A model generated the notes under the pieces. It ran no database searches. It was not told where the DNA came from and worked only from the letters and a program-made list of their open reading frames with translations. Shown here in pieces: positions 17,781 through 27,390 of a stretch of DNA of 64,000 bases. Position 1 is the stretch's first letter, and each line of letters begins with the position of its first letter. This DNA comes from Corynebacterium yonathiae (GTDB lineage Bacteria; Actinomycetota; Actinomycetes; Mycobacteriales; Mycobacteriaceae), in contig NZ_JAKOPM010000008.1 of assembly GCF_022288805.1 (NCBI RefSeq), positions 38,459 to 102,458 of the forward strand, in the 5' to 3' direction. The translations under genes and the position numbers were made by a program.

Positions 17781-18839
17781 CTAGACGGCTGGGGGAGGGG
17801 TGACCTTGTCTAGTTGCTCGGTAATCTGCGGCCACAGCTGGCCCATGATGTCATCCCAGGTGAGGATCCACACGGCATTGTCCTTATCGGCCTTGCCCAC
17901 CATGACAAGCTGCTCGTTGCGGGCTCGCATATGATCCAAGGTCTTTTGCACGGTGGTGGAAGAAGATACGGATAGCGCGGGGCGGGAGAACTCGAGGACT
18001 GGGGTCTCTGGGTCTGCCAGCAAGGTATCGCGCACGTGGACGACGCGGGGAACGCGGGAGTCCTTGGGAAAGACCAGCACGCGCATGATGTTCTTGCGCA
18101 CGACGAGGTCCTGGAGGTCGGCCACGGTGGCGTCGGAAGGCAGGGGCACTACCTCCGAGCCGTGAGCGCGAGCCATGGCGCCAACGGTGGAGTTTTCCAA
18201 CTCGATGACATCGGAAATCTGGTTGGCGGACTCATCGTCTAAAGCGCCGGTTTCGCGGGAGTGCTCGACCAAGGTGCGCAGGGTCTCGGCATCATAGCCT
18301 GCCGCCCCGGCACGGTCGACGGGCTCTTCGCCAGCCATGGACACCATCTTATTGGCCATGCTGTTTATCCACTTCAGCAGCGGGCGGAAGATCCACACGA
18401 AGCCGCGTGCGGGAACGGCGATGACCTGTAGGGCGGTTTCCGGGTGGGTAATTGCCCAGGACTTCGGCGCCATTTCACCTAGCACAAGGTGAAGGAAGGT
18501 GACTACGAAGAGCGCGAGGAGGAAGCTGACGACGTCGGCAATGCCCAGCGGTAGTCCCGCGGCCTCCAGAGGCGCCATGAGCAGGTGATGTACCCACGGT
18601 TTGGTCACTGCGCCCAGCACGAAGGTGGCGGCGGTAATGCCCAACTGTGCGCCGGCGAGCATGATGGTCAGCTCGTTGAGCGAGCGCAGACCGGCACGCG
18701 CGGTGTGGGAGTTTTCCGCATCCTCTTCCAAGCGGTTGCGGCGAGCACCCATCAAGGAGAACTCGATAATCACAAAGAAGCCGGATGCAGCGATGATAAG
18801 CAGGGTAACGAGGAGGTTAAACCACCAAGATTCAGTCAT
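17781..18839 (-). CDS. CNNM-domain membrane protein with CBS pair (hemolysin/CorC-like)
   Basis: This 352-residue protein has an N-terminal CNNM transmembrane domain (three to four helices within residues 1-150, including AGAQLGITAATFVLGAV and VLGEMAPKSWAI) followed by a CBS-domain region. Members of this family are linked to Mg2+ or Co2+ efflux and homeostasis. It lacks the C-terminal CorC_HlyC domain present in its upstream neighbour, so it is the short paralogue. Its ATG overlaps the upstream stop by one base (TAATG), implying translational coupling. Confidence 0.88.
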   Translation of the reverse strand: MTESWWFNLLVTLLIIAASGFFVIIEFSLMGARRNRLEEDAENSHTARAGLRSLNELTIMLAGAQLGITAATFVLGAVTKPWVHHLLMAPLEAAGLPLGIADVVSFLLALFVVTFLHLVLGEMAPKSWAITHPETALQVIAVPARGFVWIFRPLLKWINSMANKMVSMAGEEPVDRAGAAGYDAETLRTLVEHSRETGALDDESANQISDVIELENSTVGAMARAHGSEVVPLPSDATVADLQDLVVRKNIMRVLVFPKDSRVPRVVHVRDTLLADPETPVLEFSRPALSVSSSTTVQKTLDHMRARNEQLVMVGKADKDNAVWILTWDDIMGQLWPQITEQLDKVTPPPAV

Positions 18840-20236
18840 TATGCGTCCTCCTTTTTATCCGCGTCATCATCGGAGCGGTCGGAATAATCCTCCACCAGCT
18901 CGATGGCAAGGACGGACGGCACGTGGCGGTCCACCTCTTGCACCCGCAGGCGGATGGAGCGAACGGGCGCCTCATCGTGGTCCACCCAGTCATCGGGCTC
19001 AGCCTCGAGCTGGATGGTGTGTTCCTCGCCTACCTCAGGCAGCGAACCAGAGTGGGCAATGACCAGGCCGGCGGCGGTCTCGAAGTCGCCCTCGGGCAGG
19101 TCGTGGCCGATGGCGCGCTCGATCTCATCAATCGGCGTATCGCCGTCGACCAACCAGTGGGAGTCATCCTGCTCGGTGATTTCCTCGGTTTCTTCGATAT
19201 CGTGCTCATCGGTGACATCGCCCAAGATTTCCTCGGCCAAGTCCTCCATGGTCACGATGCCTACGAAGCCACCGTATTCATCGATAACACAGGCCATCTT
19301 TTGCTCGCTATCGCGCAGCTCCACCACCACATCTGGAAGCGGCATCAGTTCAGGGACCACCACGGGTTCCTGCATGATGCTGGTGGCCTTGGTGGCGGCG
19401 GGAAGGTCGCTTCCCAGGACGTCGATAAGATGCACCACGCCCACCGGGTTATGTTCGTCATCGATGACGGGGTAGCGGGTGTGGTCGGAAGACATCATCT
19501 CGCGGACCTCGCCGAGGGTGGTGTCTGGGTCAATGACGTCCACGCGGGAGCGCGGAATCATGGCATGCTCTACGTCGTGCTCAGGGAAGTCCAGCAGGCG
19601 GTCGAGCACCATATAAGTATTCTCATCCAAATCGCCGGCCTCATGGGAGGAATCCACGATGGACTCCAAGTCATCGGCGGTGGCGGAGGAGTCCACGTCT
19701 TCTACCGGTTCAATGCCAAAGACCTTGAGGATGGCATTGGAAGAATACTCAAAAAAGTGGATGAGCCAGCCGAAAAGGCGTAGGTAAATTTGCGTGGAAG
19801 CGGCCAGCCAGCGCGCCGTCTTCATGGGGGCAGCGATGGTGTAGTTCTTGGGGAAGAGCTCCGCGAAGAGCATCGTTGCAATCGTGGAGATGAACAGTGC
19901 CGCGATGGTGCCCACGGTGACAGATACCGCGGAGGGAACACCGACGCCGCCGAGCAGGGTACCTAGTCCCTGGCCTACGAGGGGTTCTGCTACATAGCCG
20001 ATGAGCAGGCCGGTAATCGTAATACCAAGCTGTGCGCCGGAGAGCATGAACGAGGTCTGCTGGGTAATGGCCAACGCGCGTTGGGCTGTTTTATCCCCCT
20101 CAGCAGCCTGAGTCCGTAGCTGCGTGCGGTCCACGGACATAAAGGAAAATTCTTGGGCCACGAAGTATGCGTTCGCGACGATGATGAGGCCAATGACTAC
20201 GAATCCGGCCAGTATCATCAAAATAGCCGATAACAT
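18839..20236 (-). CDS. CNNM/CBS/CorC-domain membrane protein
   Basis: This 465-residue protein has the full hemolysin-family layout: a CNNM membrane domain (about residues 1-190, with LSGAQLGITITGLLIGY and FAELFPKNYTIA), a CBS pair (about 210-330, with MIPRSRVDVID and VIDEYGGFVGIVTMEDLAEEILG), and a C-terminal CorC_HlyC domain. A short acidic tail follows. It probably works with the adjacent paralogue in divalent-cation handling. It is first gene of a two-gene operon, divergent from hemW. Confidence 0.9.
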   Translation of the reverse strand: MLSAILMILAGFVVIGLIIVANAYFVAQEFSFMSVDRTQLRTQAAEGDKTAQRALAITQQTSFMLSGAQLGITITGLLIGYVAEPLVGQGLGTLLGGVGVPSAVSVTVGTIAALFISTIATMLFAELFPKNYTIAAPMKTARWLAASTQIYLRLFGWLIHFFEYSSNAILKVFGIEPVEDVDSSATADDLESIVDSSHEAGDLDENTYMVLDRLLDFPEHDVEHAMIPRSRVDVIDPDTTLGEVREMMSSDHTRYPVIDDEHNPVGVVHLIDVLGSDLPAATKATSIMQEPVVVPELMPLPDVVVELRDSEQKMACVIDEYGGFVGIVTMEDLAEEILGDVTDEHDIEETEEITEQDDSHWLVDGDTPIDEIERAIGHDLPEGDFETAAGLVIAHSGSLPEVGEEHTIQLEAEPDDWVDHDEAPVRSIRLRVQEVDRHVPSVLAIELVEDYSDRSDDDADKKEDA

Positions 20237-20383
20237 GATTTACTCCCCACCGCCTAGAAGGTGGTAGGGACATCGACTCGGAGGTTCCACTGAGGATGCC
20301 TTTCTACTTGGGAAGATGCAAATATACTACATGCTTAACCCCGCTTTCGGCCATTTTGTTCCCGTCCTATTAGGGTTTTATCC

Positions 20384-21523
20384 ATGACTGAACCCTTCGG
20401 GCTGTATATTCACGTTCCCTTCTGTGCCACTCGCTGTGGCTATTGCGATTTCAATACCTATACTCCAGGCGAGTTAGGCAGCCCGCGCGATCTCACCGGG
20501 CCCTATCTGGATGCTTTGGACCGCGAGTTGGAGTTGGCGGCCGCGCGGGTGGGGCGGCCGGCCGAGACTGTCTTTATCGGCGGCGGCACGCCTTCCTTGC
20601 TGGGAGGGCGGGGCCTTGCCCGCATCCTTAATACCGTCCGTTCCACCTTCGGCTTGGCGCCCGGGGCGGAGGTCACCACCGAATCCAACCCGGAGTCCAC
20701 CTCACCGGAGTATTTTGCCCAGCTTGCCGACGCCGGCTACACCCGCATCAGCCTCGGCATGCAGTCCGCATCTCCCGGCGTCCTTCAGGTTCTAGAGCGT
20801 GCCCACACCCCCGGCCGCGCCTTCGATGCCGCTCGCGAGGCCCGGGCCGCTGACTTCGAGCACGTCAACCTAGACATGATTTATGGCACGCCCACCGAAA
20901 CGGATGACAATGTGCGCGAAACGCTAGACCGCGTATTGGAGACCGGTGTGGACCACGTCAGCGCTTACTCGCTCATCGTGGAAGATGGCACCCGCATGGC
21001 CCGCAAAGTCAACAAAGGCATCTTGCCCGCGCCTGATGAGGACGTGCTGGCTCGGCGCTACGAGATGATTTCAACCACCCTCGAAGCGGAAGGTTTTGAG
21101 TGGTACGAGGTCTCCAATTGGTCTAAGCCCGGCGGCGAGTGCGAGCATAACCGCATCTACTGGGTAGACGGCAATTGGTGGGGCGCAGGCCCCGGCGCCC
21201 ACTCGCACTTAGGCAACGAGCGTTTCTTTAACGTCAAGCACCCCTCGCGCTATATCGACGCCCTTGGCCGCGGCGAGCTGCCCATTAAGGAAACCGAAAC
21301 CCTCACTGAGGCCGACCGCCACATGGAAAAGATCATGCTTGGCCTGCGCCTACGCGAAGGCATCCCGGAGACCTGGCTCGATGCCCACGCCGCTCCCGCC
21401 CTCGAGCGTTTCATCGGCCGCGGCCTGCTCGAGCGCGCCGGCGAACGCATACGTATAACCAAGCCCGGCCGCTTGCTGGCCGATGGCATCATCACCGATC
21501 TCCTCGTCGCGGAAGAAACCTAA
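20384..21523 (+). CDS. hemW: Radical-SAM heme chaperone HemW
   Basis: This 379-residue radical SAM protein is related to coproporphyrinogen dehydrogenase, but HemW acts in heme trafficking. The cluster motif CATRCGYC (C-x3-C-x2-C, residues 13-20) is near the N-terminus, FIGGGTPSLL follows near 65, and the HemW_C region holds the family's GPGAHSH motif. The short N-terminus without the extra cysteine of HemN favours HemW. It precedes hrcA by 59 bases on the same strand. Confidence 0.92.
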   Translation: MTEPFGLYIHVPFCATRCGYCDFNTYTPGELGSPRDLTGPYLDALDRELELAAARVGRPAETVFIGGGTPSLLGGRGLARILNTVRSTFGLAPGAEVTTESNPESTSPEYFAQLADAGYTRISLGMQSASPGVLQVLERAHTPGRAFDAAREARAADFEHVNLDMIYGTPTETDDNVRETLDRVLETGVDHVSAYSLIVEDGTRMARKVNKGILPAPDEDVLARRYEMISTTLEAEGFEWYEVSNWSKPGGECEHNRIYWVDGNWWGAGPGAHSHLGNERFFNVKHPSRYIDALGRGELPIKETETLTEADRHMEKIMLGLRLREGIPETWLDAHAAPALERFIGRGLLERAGERIRITKPGRLLADGIITDLLVAEET

Positions 21524-21582
21524 TCTTCGTCCCGTCTACACTCGAAAGCACGTGAAAGAGCCAAGCGAATAGGAGTGACAAA

Positions 21583-22632
21583 GTGTCTACCTCAACCGAT
21601 GCTCGTCGCAAGGAAGTCCTGCGCGCCATCGTGGCGGACTATATTGCCTCCCAAGAACCGGTCGGTTCCAAAACGCTGCTGGAGCGCTACCAGTTGGGCG
21701 TATCCTCGGCCACTATCCGCAACGACATGGCAGTGCTGGAATCGCAGGGGCTAATCTCCCAGCAGCACGCCAGCTCCGGCCGCGTGCCCACCCAGCAGGG
21801 CTACCGCCACTTTGTTGACTCCCTCCATGAGGTCAAGCCGCTTTCAGCCCCGGAGCGCCGCGCGATGCTCAGTTTTTTGGAAGGCGGCGTGGACTTGGAG
21901 GACGTACTGCGTCGCTCGGTGCAGCTATTGGCGCAGGTGACAAAGCAGGCGGCCGTCGTCCAGCTGCCCAACCTCAAGGTCTCGCGTGTTAAGCACTGCG
22001 AGGTTGTGGCGCTGTCCTCGGTGCGCCTGCTGCTGGTGCTTATTACCGATAACGGCCGCGTGGACCAGCGCAACGTGGAGCTCGATGAAATTATTGACCA
22101 GGATCAGACCTTTCGCCTGCGCGACATCGTCAATAGTGCGCTAGTGGGCAAGACGCTTAGCGACGCCTCCGTGGAACTTGCCCACCTCGTCGATGACGCT
22201 CCCTTGGATATCCGCCACCATGTGCTCAAGGTGGCCACCACGCTCATCGAGACCCTAGTGGAGCAGCCTTCCGACCGGCTTATTATGGCCGGTGCTTCCA
22301 ACCTGACACGCGTGGCCCGCGAGTTCCCGGAAGGTTTGCCCAAGATTATTGAGGCGTTGGAAGAACAAGTCGTCGTCCTCAAGCTGCTTGCCCGCGTGCC
22401 GGATCTAGGCAACGTCTCCGTTGTCATCGGCGAGGAAAACGAAGAAGACCAGTTGCGCCAAGCCTCCGTTGTGGCCACGGGCTATGGCCTCGGCACCGGC
22501 GATGAGGTGGCCACGCTCGGCGGCCTTGGCGTGGTGGGGCCTACCTTTATGGATTACTCGGGAACAATCTCTAAGGTCTCTGCTGTTGCACGGTATGTGA
22601 GCGAAATTTTGGCCGGCGAGCAGTGCGAGTAA
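21583..22632 (+). CDS. hrcA: Heat-inducible transcription repressor HrcA
   Basis: This 349-residue repressor has an N-terminal winged-helix domain ([19 protein letters not shown], then [14 protein letters not shown]) and a C-terminal dimerisation domain with a GAF-like fold. In actinobacteria HrcA binds CIRCE elements to repress groES-groEL; no CIRCE copy was seen here. The GTG start has AGGAG 7-8 bases upstream. It is followed by dnaJ, the standard arrangement for the second dnaJ copy. Confidence 0.95.
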   Translation: MSTSTDARRKEVLRAIVADYIASQEPVGSKTLLERYQLGVSSATIRNDMAVLESQGLISQQHASSGRVPTQQGYRHFVDSLHEVKPLSAPERRAMLSFLEGGVDLEDVLRRSVQLLAQVTKQAAVVQLPNLKVSRVKHCEVVALSSVRLLLVLITDNGRVDQRNVELDEIIDQDQTFRLRDIVNSALVGKTLSDASVELAHLVDDAPLDIRHHVLKVATTLIETLVEQPSDRLIMAGASNLTRVAREFPEGLPKIIEALEEQVVVLKLLARVPDLGNVSVVIGEENEEDQLRQASVVATGYGLGTGDEVATLGGLGVVGPTFMDYSGTISKVSAVARYVSEILAGEQCE

Positions 22633-22701
22633 ACTAGCTGGCCGCGCATTATTTTTTCAAGTTAACCCCAACAAGACGATTTAGAAGGAATATCTCTTAC
22701 A

Positions 22702-23859
22702 GTGGCTCGTGACTATTACGGCATCCTCGGTGTTGATAAAAACGCAACTGACCAGGAGATTAAGAAGGCCTACCGCAAAATGGCCCGCAAGTATCACCCG
22801 GATCTAAACCCGGATGATGAAACCGCGGCTGAAAAGTTCCGCGATGCCGCGCTGGCCCAGGAGGTCCTGCTGGATCCGCAAAAACGCCAGATTGTGGACA
22901 TGGGCGGCGACCCCATGGAACAGGGCGGCGGTGGCGCCGGTGCCGGCGCGGGTGGTTTTGGCGGCTTCGGTGGCGGCGGCCTCGGCGATATCTTCGCCGA
23001 GTTCTTCGGCGGCGGTGCTGGTGGCTCCCGCGGCCCGAAGTCCCGCGTCCAGCCGGGCAATGATGCCCTGCTGCGCACCCGCATCACCTTGGAAGAGGCC
23101 TATACCGGCCTGAAGAAGAAGGTCACCGTGGATACCGCCGTGCTGTGTGATAGCTGCGGCGGCACCGGCTCTGAGTCCAAGTCCAAGCCGGTTACCTGCG
23201 ATAATTGCAATGGCATGGGCGAAATCCAGGAGATGCAGCGCAGCTTCTTGGGCAACGTGATGACCACCCGCCCGTGCCCGAAGTGCCAGGGCTTTGGCGA
23301 GGTCATTACCGATCCATGCAATCACTGCGCTGGCGATGGCCGCGTGAAGAAGCGCCGCGATATTACCGTTAATATCCCGGCCGGCATCAATGACGGCATG
23401 CGCATCCGCATGGCGTCCCAGGGTGAGGTCGGCCACGGCGGCGGTCCGGCCGGTGACCTCTATGTTGAGGTCCATACGGAGGAACATCCCGTCTTCCAGC
23501 GCAATGCCGATGACTTGAACCTCACCGTCCGCGTGCCGATGATCGATGCCGCACTGGGCACCAACTTCACCATCGACCAGCTCAATGGCGAAGAGCTCAC
23601 CATCGATATTGAGCCGGGCACCCAGCCGGGCGAATCCATCAAGGTGGACGGTGCCGGCATGCCGCGCTTGCGCACCGATGGCTATGGCAACCTCTTTGCC
23701 CACGTGGACGTCGTTGTGCCCAAGGACCTGGACCGCAAGACCCGCGAGTCCCTGGAGAAGATCCGCAACTCCCGCGACGAGGGCGCGCGCGTGCGCACCA
23801 CCGGCGATGGACAGGAGGAATCCTTCTTCAGCCGCATCCGCGATAAGTTCCGCCGCTAA
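22702..23859 (+). CDS. dnaJ: Chaperone DnaJ (DnaJ2 type)
   Basis: This 385-residue type I J-protein stimulates DnaK ATPase. It has the J domain with YHPD near residue 32, a Gly-rich region ([16 protein letters not shown]), four CxxCxGxG-type zinc motifs between about 150 and 215 ([32 protein letters not shown]) and the C-terminal substrate-binding domain. GTG start. Position after hrcA indicates the DnaJ2 copy rather than the dnaK-grpE-linked one. Its stop overlaps the rsmE ATG. Confidence 0.95.
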   Translation: MARDYYGILGVDKNATDQEIKKAYRKMARKYHPDLNPDDETAAEKFRDAALAQEVLLDPQKRQIVDMGGDPMEQGGGGAGAGAGGFGGFGGGGLGDIFAEFFGGGAGGSRGPKSRVQPGNDALLRTRITLEEAYTGLKKKVTVDTAVLCDSCGGTGSESKSKPVTCDNCNGMGEIQEMQRSFLGNVMTTRPCPKCQGFGEVITDPCNHCAGDGRVKKRRDITVNIPAGINDGMRIRMASQGEVGHGGGPAGDLYVEVHTEEHPVFQRNADDLNLTVRVPMIDAALGTNFTIDQLNGEELTIDIEPGTQPGESIKVDGAGMPRLRTDGYGNLFAHVDVVVPKDLDRKTRESLEKIRNSRDEGARVRTTGDGQEESFFSRIRDKFRR

Positions 23860-24620
23860 TGTCGCTGCCCGTCTTCATCCACCCGGACCTTTCCACCGCG
23901 CGCACCGGCGAGGCCTTCAGCTTTTCCGGACCGGAGGCCCGCCACGCCGTGACGGTCAAGCGTATGGGGGAGGGCGAGCGCCTCGAGCTTATCGACGGCA
24001 CCGGTATCCGCCTCACCCTCACCATCACCGCCGCCACGGGCAAGGACTCCCTGGAGGGAATGGTCGAGTCCATCGCCACCACGCCTGAGCCCATCCCGCG
24101 GGTGACCGTGGTACAGGCCATCCCGAAATCCGAGCGAGCCGAGCTCGCCGTGGATCTGGCCACCCAAGCCGGCGCCGATGAGATTATCGCCTGGCAGGCA
24201 GACCGCTGCGTGGCTAAATGGGACGGCAAGAAGGCACCCAAAGCGGTGGCCAAGTGGCAGGCGGCCGCAGATTCTGCGGCCAAGCAATCCCGCCGCGCCC
24301 GCATCCCGCAGGTGCGCGGCCCGCTGACCACCCCGCAGCTCGTCCAAGAACTCAGGCGCGACCGTGCCGCCGGTGATGCGGCGGCTGCACCCACCGTGCT
24401 CGTCCTGCATGAGGAAGCTACTGCTTCTATCAAAGACGTGCCGCTAGCAGATGATGTCGTGGTGTTTGTAGGCCCCGAAGGCGGCATCGGCGACGCTGAG
24501 CTCGATCGCCTCAAGGAGGCCGGCGCAACGCCTATCAAGCTCGGCCCGGAAGTGCTGCGCACAGCCAGCGCGGCAATGGTGGCGCTAGCGGCTATCGGCA
24601 TGCGCACCCAGCGGTGGTAG
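23859..24620 (+). CDS. rsmE: 16S rRNA (uracil-1498-N3)-methyltransferase RsmE
   Basis: This 253-residue SPOUT-class methyltransferase modifies U1498 of 16S rRNA with SAM. It starts with a PUA-like domain (FSFSGPEARHAVTVKRMGEGE) and ends with the trefoil-knot motif region (VVFVGPEGGIGDAELD, then LGPEVLRTASAAMVALA). The start overlaps the dnaJ stop by one base (TAATG). Gene order dnaJ-rsmE-phoH-ybeY is conserved in corynebacteria. Confidence 0.93.
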   Translation: MSLPVFIHPDLSTARTGEAFSFSGPEARHAVTVKRMGEGERLELIDGTGIRLTLTITAATGKDSLEGMVESIATTPEPIPRVTVVQAIPKSERAELAVDLATQAGADEIIAWQADRCVAKWDGKKAPKAVAKWQAAADSAAKQSRRARIPQVRGPLTTPQLVQELRRDRAAGDAAAAPTVLVLHEEATASIKDVPLADDVVVFVGPEGGIGDAELDRLKEAGATPIKLGPEVLRTASAAMVALAAIGMRTQRW

Positions 24621-24647
24621 CAGGCGCTGATAGCAGGCGCTGGTAGC
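24616..24647 (+). repeat. Short 13-bp tandem repeat at the rsmE end
   Basis: GGTAGCAGGCGCT is followed by GATAGCAGGCGCT and a partial third copy GGTAGC. It begins in the last codons of rsmE and fills most of the gap before phoH. Probably a small local duplication. Confidence 0.6.
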
Positions 24648-24656
24648 CTAAAGCAC

Positions 24657-25637
24657 GTGCCTATCATCACGAAGAAATGTGAGCTAGATTCCGCCTACGT
24701 TAGCAGCGTGCTGGGTAGCGCGGACGATAACTTGCGCGTGCTCAATAACCGCCTGGATGCGGACCTTTTTGCCCGCGGCAATGTCGTTACTATCACCGGT
24801 CCCGATTATGAGGTAGCCCGCGCCGTCAAGATCCTCGACGAGCTCGAAGCCATCGCTCGCCGCGGCCACGCCGTATCCACCGATACGGTCAAGCACACCA
24901 TGGACATGGTGGCGGTAGAGGCGCCGCAGTCGGTTTCGGCGGCGCTGGCGGCGGACATCGTCAAGCGCCGCGGCAAGGCTATTCGCCCGAAGACGGTGGG
25001 CCAGTCTGAATACGTGCAGGCCATCGACGATAATACAGTGGTCTTTGGTATCGGACCAGCCGGCTCCGGTAAGACCTACCTCGCGGTAGCCAAGGCGGTG
25101 CAGGCGCTGCAGACCAAGCAAGTCTCGCGCATCATCCTTACCCGCCCAGCCGTGGAGGCAGGGGAGAAGCTGGGCTTTTTGCCGGGCACGCTCAATGACA
25201 AGATTGACCCGTATCTGCGCCCGCTTTACGACGCCCTGCGGGACATGCTCGACCCAGAGATGATCCCAAAGCTCATGGAAGCTGGCATCATTGAGGTTGC
25301 CCCGCTGGCTTATATGCGCGGCCGCACGTTGAACGATGCCTTTGTCATACTTGACGAGGCCCAAAACACCACGCCCGCGCAGATGAAAATGTTCCTTACC
25401 CGTCTAGGTTTTGGCTCCAAGATCGTGGTCACCGGCGATGTCTCCCAGGTGGATCTCCCACATGGCCAGGTCTCCGGCCTGCGCATCGTCCGCCGCATCC
25501 TGCGCAACGTGGATGATATTCACTTCGCGGACTTGGGTTCCAAAGACGTGGTTCGCCACCAACTGGTGGGGCGCATTGTCAATGCGTATGAGACCTTTGA
25601 TAATAAGAAAGCCGCAGAATACGAGGGAATGGAATGA
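24657..25637 (+). CDS. PhoH family ATPase
   Basis: This 326-residue PhoH-like P-loop protein has Walker A GPAGSGKT near residue 137 and Walker B VILDEAQN near 231. PhoH proteins are ATPases linked to RNA metabolism and usually sit beside ybeY, as here. The GTG start at 24657 gives the normal length. Its stop overlaps the ybeY start as ATGA, so the two are co-translated. Confidence 0.93.
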   Translation: MPIITKKCELDSAYVSSVLGSADDNLRVLNNRLDADLFARGNVVTITGPDYEVARAVKILDELEAIARRGHAVSTDTVKHTMDMVAVEAPQSVSAALAADIVKRRGKAIRPKTVGQSEYVQAIDDNTVVFGIGPAGSGKTYLAVAKAVQALQTKQVSRIILTRPAVEAGEKLGFLPGTLNDKIDPYLRPLYDALRDMLDPEMIPKLMEAGIIEVAPLAYMRGRTLNDAFVILDEAQNTTPAQMKMFLTRLGFGSKIVVTGDVSQVDLPHGQVSGLRIVRRILRNVDDIHFADLGSKDVVRHQLVGRIVNAYETFDNKKAAEYEGME

Positions 25638-26251
25638 GTATCGAGTTTCTCAATGAATCCGGCTTCGAAGGCGTCAATGAGGAGATGCTGATTGACGTCG
25701 CCTCTTTTGCTTTCGGCGCCATGGACATCAACCCCGATGCCGAGTGCACGATTACCTGTGTGGATTTGAAGACCATTGAGGATCTCCACGTGCGCTGGAT
25801 GGATCTGGAGGGCCCCACCGATGTCATGAGCTTCCCCATGGATGAGCTCACCCCCGGTGCCATTGCTGGTGGCGGCCGTCCCGATGCCGCCGATCCAGGC
25901 CCAGCCATGTTGGGCGATATTGTGCTGTGCCCCGAATTTGCTTTGCGCCAAGCAGAAGCCGCCGGACACTCCCTGGGCCACGAGCTCGCCCTGCTCACCG
26001 TGCACGGCTGCCTGCACCTATTGGGCTATGACCACTCCACTCCGGCCGAGGAAAAGGAAATGTTCGGCCGCCAAAACGAGCTGCTCGCGGATTGGTATGA
26101 CGATGTGGCCGAGCGCGGCGTTTCTTATCAGCCCAAGCCTTCTGGTCCGAAGGCTTTTCCCGACGCCGCTGAGCGCGCCAACCTGGACAAGCAGGTTCCT
26201 GGTGGGGGCATACCTGCGGTGGGGGAACCACAAGATCGCCCGGAAGAATAA
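25634..26251 (+). CDS. ybeY: Endoribonuclease YbeY with C-terminal extension
   Basis: YbeY is a zinc-dependent endoribonuclease for 16S rRNA 3'-end maturation and ribosome quality control. The metal-binding motif [11 protein letters not shown] lies near residues 122-132. At 205 residues it is about 45 longer than typical members: after the core an extra tail rich in Pro, Gly and charged residues runs to the stop. The tail is encoded in frame with ordinary codon use, so it is not a frameshift artefact. Confidence 0.93.
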   Translation: MSIEFLNESGFEGVNEEMLIDVASFAFGAMDINPDAECTITCVDLKTIEDLHVRWMDLEGPTDVMSFPMDELTPGAIAGGGRPDAADPGPAMLGDIVLCPEFALRQAEAAGHSLGHELALLTVHGCLHLLGYDHSTPAEEKEMFGRQNELLADWYDDVAERGVSYQPKPSGPKAFPDAAERANLDKQVPGGGIPAVGEPQDRPEE

Positions 26252-26302
26252 TTTTTCGGTTTCTTTTGTGGGCGCGTGCGCCGCGTAGCACAATGGACAC
26301 TT

Positions 26303-27151
26303 ATGACTATCCTTTCCATCCAGTCCCACGTCACCTACGGCCACGTTGGCAACTCCGCGGCCGTCTTCCCTCTGCAGCGCGCTGGCCACGAGGTTTGGCC
26401 GGTTCACACGGTGAATTTCTCCAACCACACTGGCTACGGTGACTGGGGCGGGCCGATGATTCCGGCCAGCGATGTCACCTCCATTATTGATGGCATTGAA
26501 AAGCGCGGTGCCTTCCCGCAGATCGACGCCATTCTTTCTGGCTACCAGGGCGGCGCCGACATTGCCGACGCCATCGTGGAAACCGTCCGCCGCATCAAGG
26601 CAGCTAACCCAAAGGCCCTCTACGCCTGTGATCCGGTGATGGGCAACGCTAAGTCTGGCTGCTTCGTTTCCGATGAGATCCCGCCACTGCTGCGCGATCG
26701 CGTCGTACCCGTTGCCGATATCATCACCCCCAATCAATTTGAGCTGGGCTACCTCACCGATTCCGAGGTCGGCACCCTTGATCAAACCCTCGCCGCGGTG
26801 AAGAAGGCTCAGGAAATCGGCCCAAAGACCGTTCTGGTTACTTCCGTTAAGCGTCCCGAAACCCCAGAGGACCAGATCGAGATGCTCGCCGTCGACGGCG
26901 AGCGCGCCTTCCTGGTATCCACGCCACTATTGCCGTTTAAGCGCAACGGCTCCGGCGACGTTACCGCCGCTTTGTTTACCGGCCACTACACCGAGACCAG
27001 CGACGTCAATGAGTCTCTGCGCCGCACTGCCTCTTCCGTCTACGACCTGCTAGAAAACACCTATGAGGCCGAGACTGCCGAGCTTCAGCTCATCCAGTCC
27101 CAGGATGTATTCGCACATCCGCGTATGCAGTTCCACGCGGAGGAGCTCTAA
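26303..27151 (+). CDS. pdxY: Pyridoxal kinase PdxY
   Basis: This 282-residue ribokinase-fold enzyme phosphorylates pyridoxal in B6 salvage. It has the substrate-binding ILSIQSHVTYGHVGNSAA N-terminus, YACDPVMGNAKSG, the TPNQFELGYL motif and the catalytic GSGDVTAALF near residue 217. The ATG at 26303 has no clear ribosome-binding site, while TAGCACAAT about 10-18 bases upstream could be a -10 box, suggesting a leaderless message. A terminator follows. Confidence 0.93.
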   Translation: MTILSIQSHVTYGHVGNSAAVFPLQRAGHEVWPVHTVNFSNHTGYGDWGGPMIPASDVTSIIDGIEKRGAFPQIDAILSGYQGGADIADAIVETVRRIKAANPKALYACDPVMGNAKSGCFVSDEIPPLLRDRVVPVADIITPNQFELGYLTDSEVGTLDQTLAAVKKAQEIGPKTVLVTSVKRPETPEDQIEMLAVDGERAFLVSTPLLPFKRNGSGDVTAALFTGHYTETSDVNESLRRTASSVYDLLENTYEAETAELQLIQSQDVFAHPRMQFHAEEL

Positions 27152-27190
27152 GTTCTAACGGTACCGCTTGTACTAGGCCAGTAGAACTCC

Positions 27191-27230
27191 AACCGAGCCG
27201 GGGAAGCTTTCCTCGCTCGGTTCTTTTGTT
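27191..27230 (+). terminator. Terminator of pdxY
   Basis: An 8-bp stem (AACCGAGC / GCTCGGTT) closes a loop with an internal GGGGAAGCTTTCCTC secondary stem and is followed by CTTTTGTTTTG. Confidence 0.85.
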
Positions 27231-27285
27231 TTGCTCCGTTCATTTTCGAGGACTGCTCTTTGCGGTTTCCCGTTGACTTCAAGCC

Positions 27286-27303
27286 GGTCTCAAATACGAG
27301 ACC
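27286..27303. promoter_or_regulatory. Inverted repeat in the amiF promoter region
   Basis: GGTCTC-AAATAC-GAGACC is a perfect 6-6-6 inverted repeat about 90 bases upstream of amiF, next to a TTGACT -35-like box at 27273-27278. Likely an operator for a dimeric regulator; the binding protein is unknown. Confidence 0.45.
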
Positions 27304-27390
27304 ATTCCTCCAGATTAGAGTTGTGATGTAATCCTAAATTTTCAGTAATATGGTCGTCGTCACATACTTCGGTTTGCGATAGGAGCTCCA

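Noticed and set aside
18923..19783. Plus-strand open frame opposite the CNNM/CBS gene
   Set aside because: Antisense of a gene with clear CNNM, CBS and CorC_HlyC domains.
21524..22701. CIRCE element near hrcA and dnaJ
   Set aside because: No TTAGCACTC-N9-GAGTGCTAA-like repeat was found upstream of either gene.
22804..23703. Long minus-strand open frame opposite dnaJ
   Set aside because: It mirrors the codon pattern of dnaJ, which has clear J-domain and zinc motifs; the antisense product shows no family features or ribosome-binding site.
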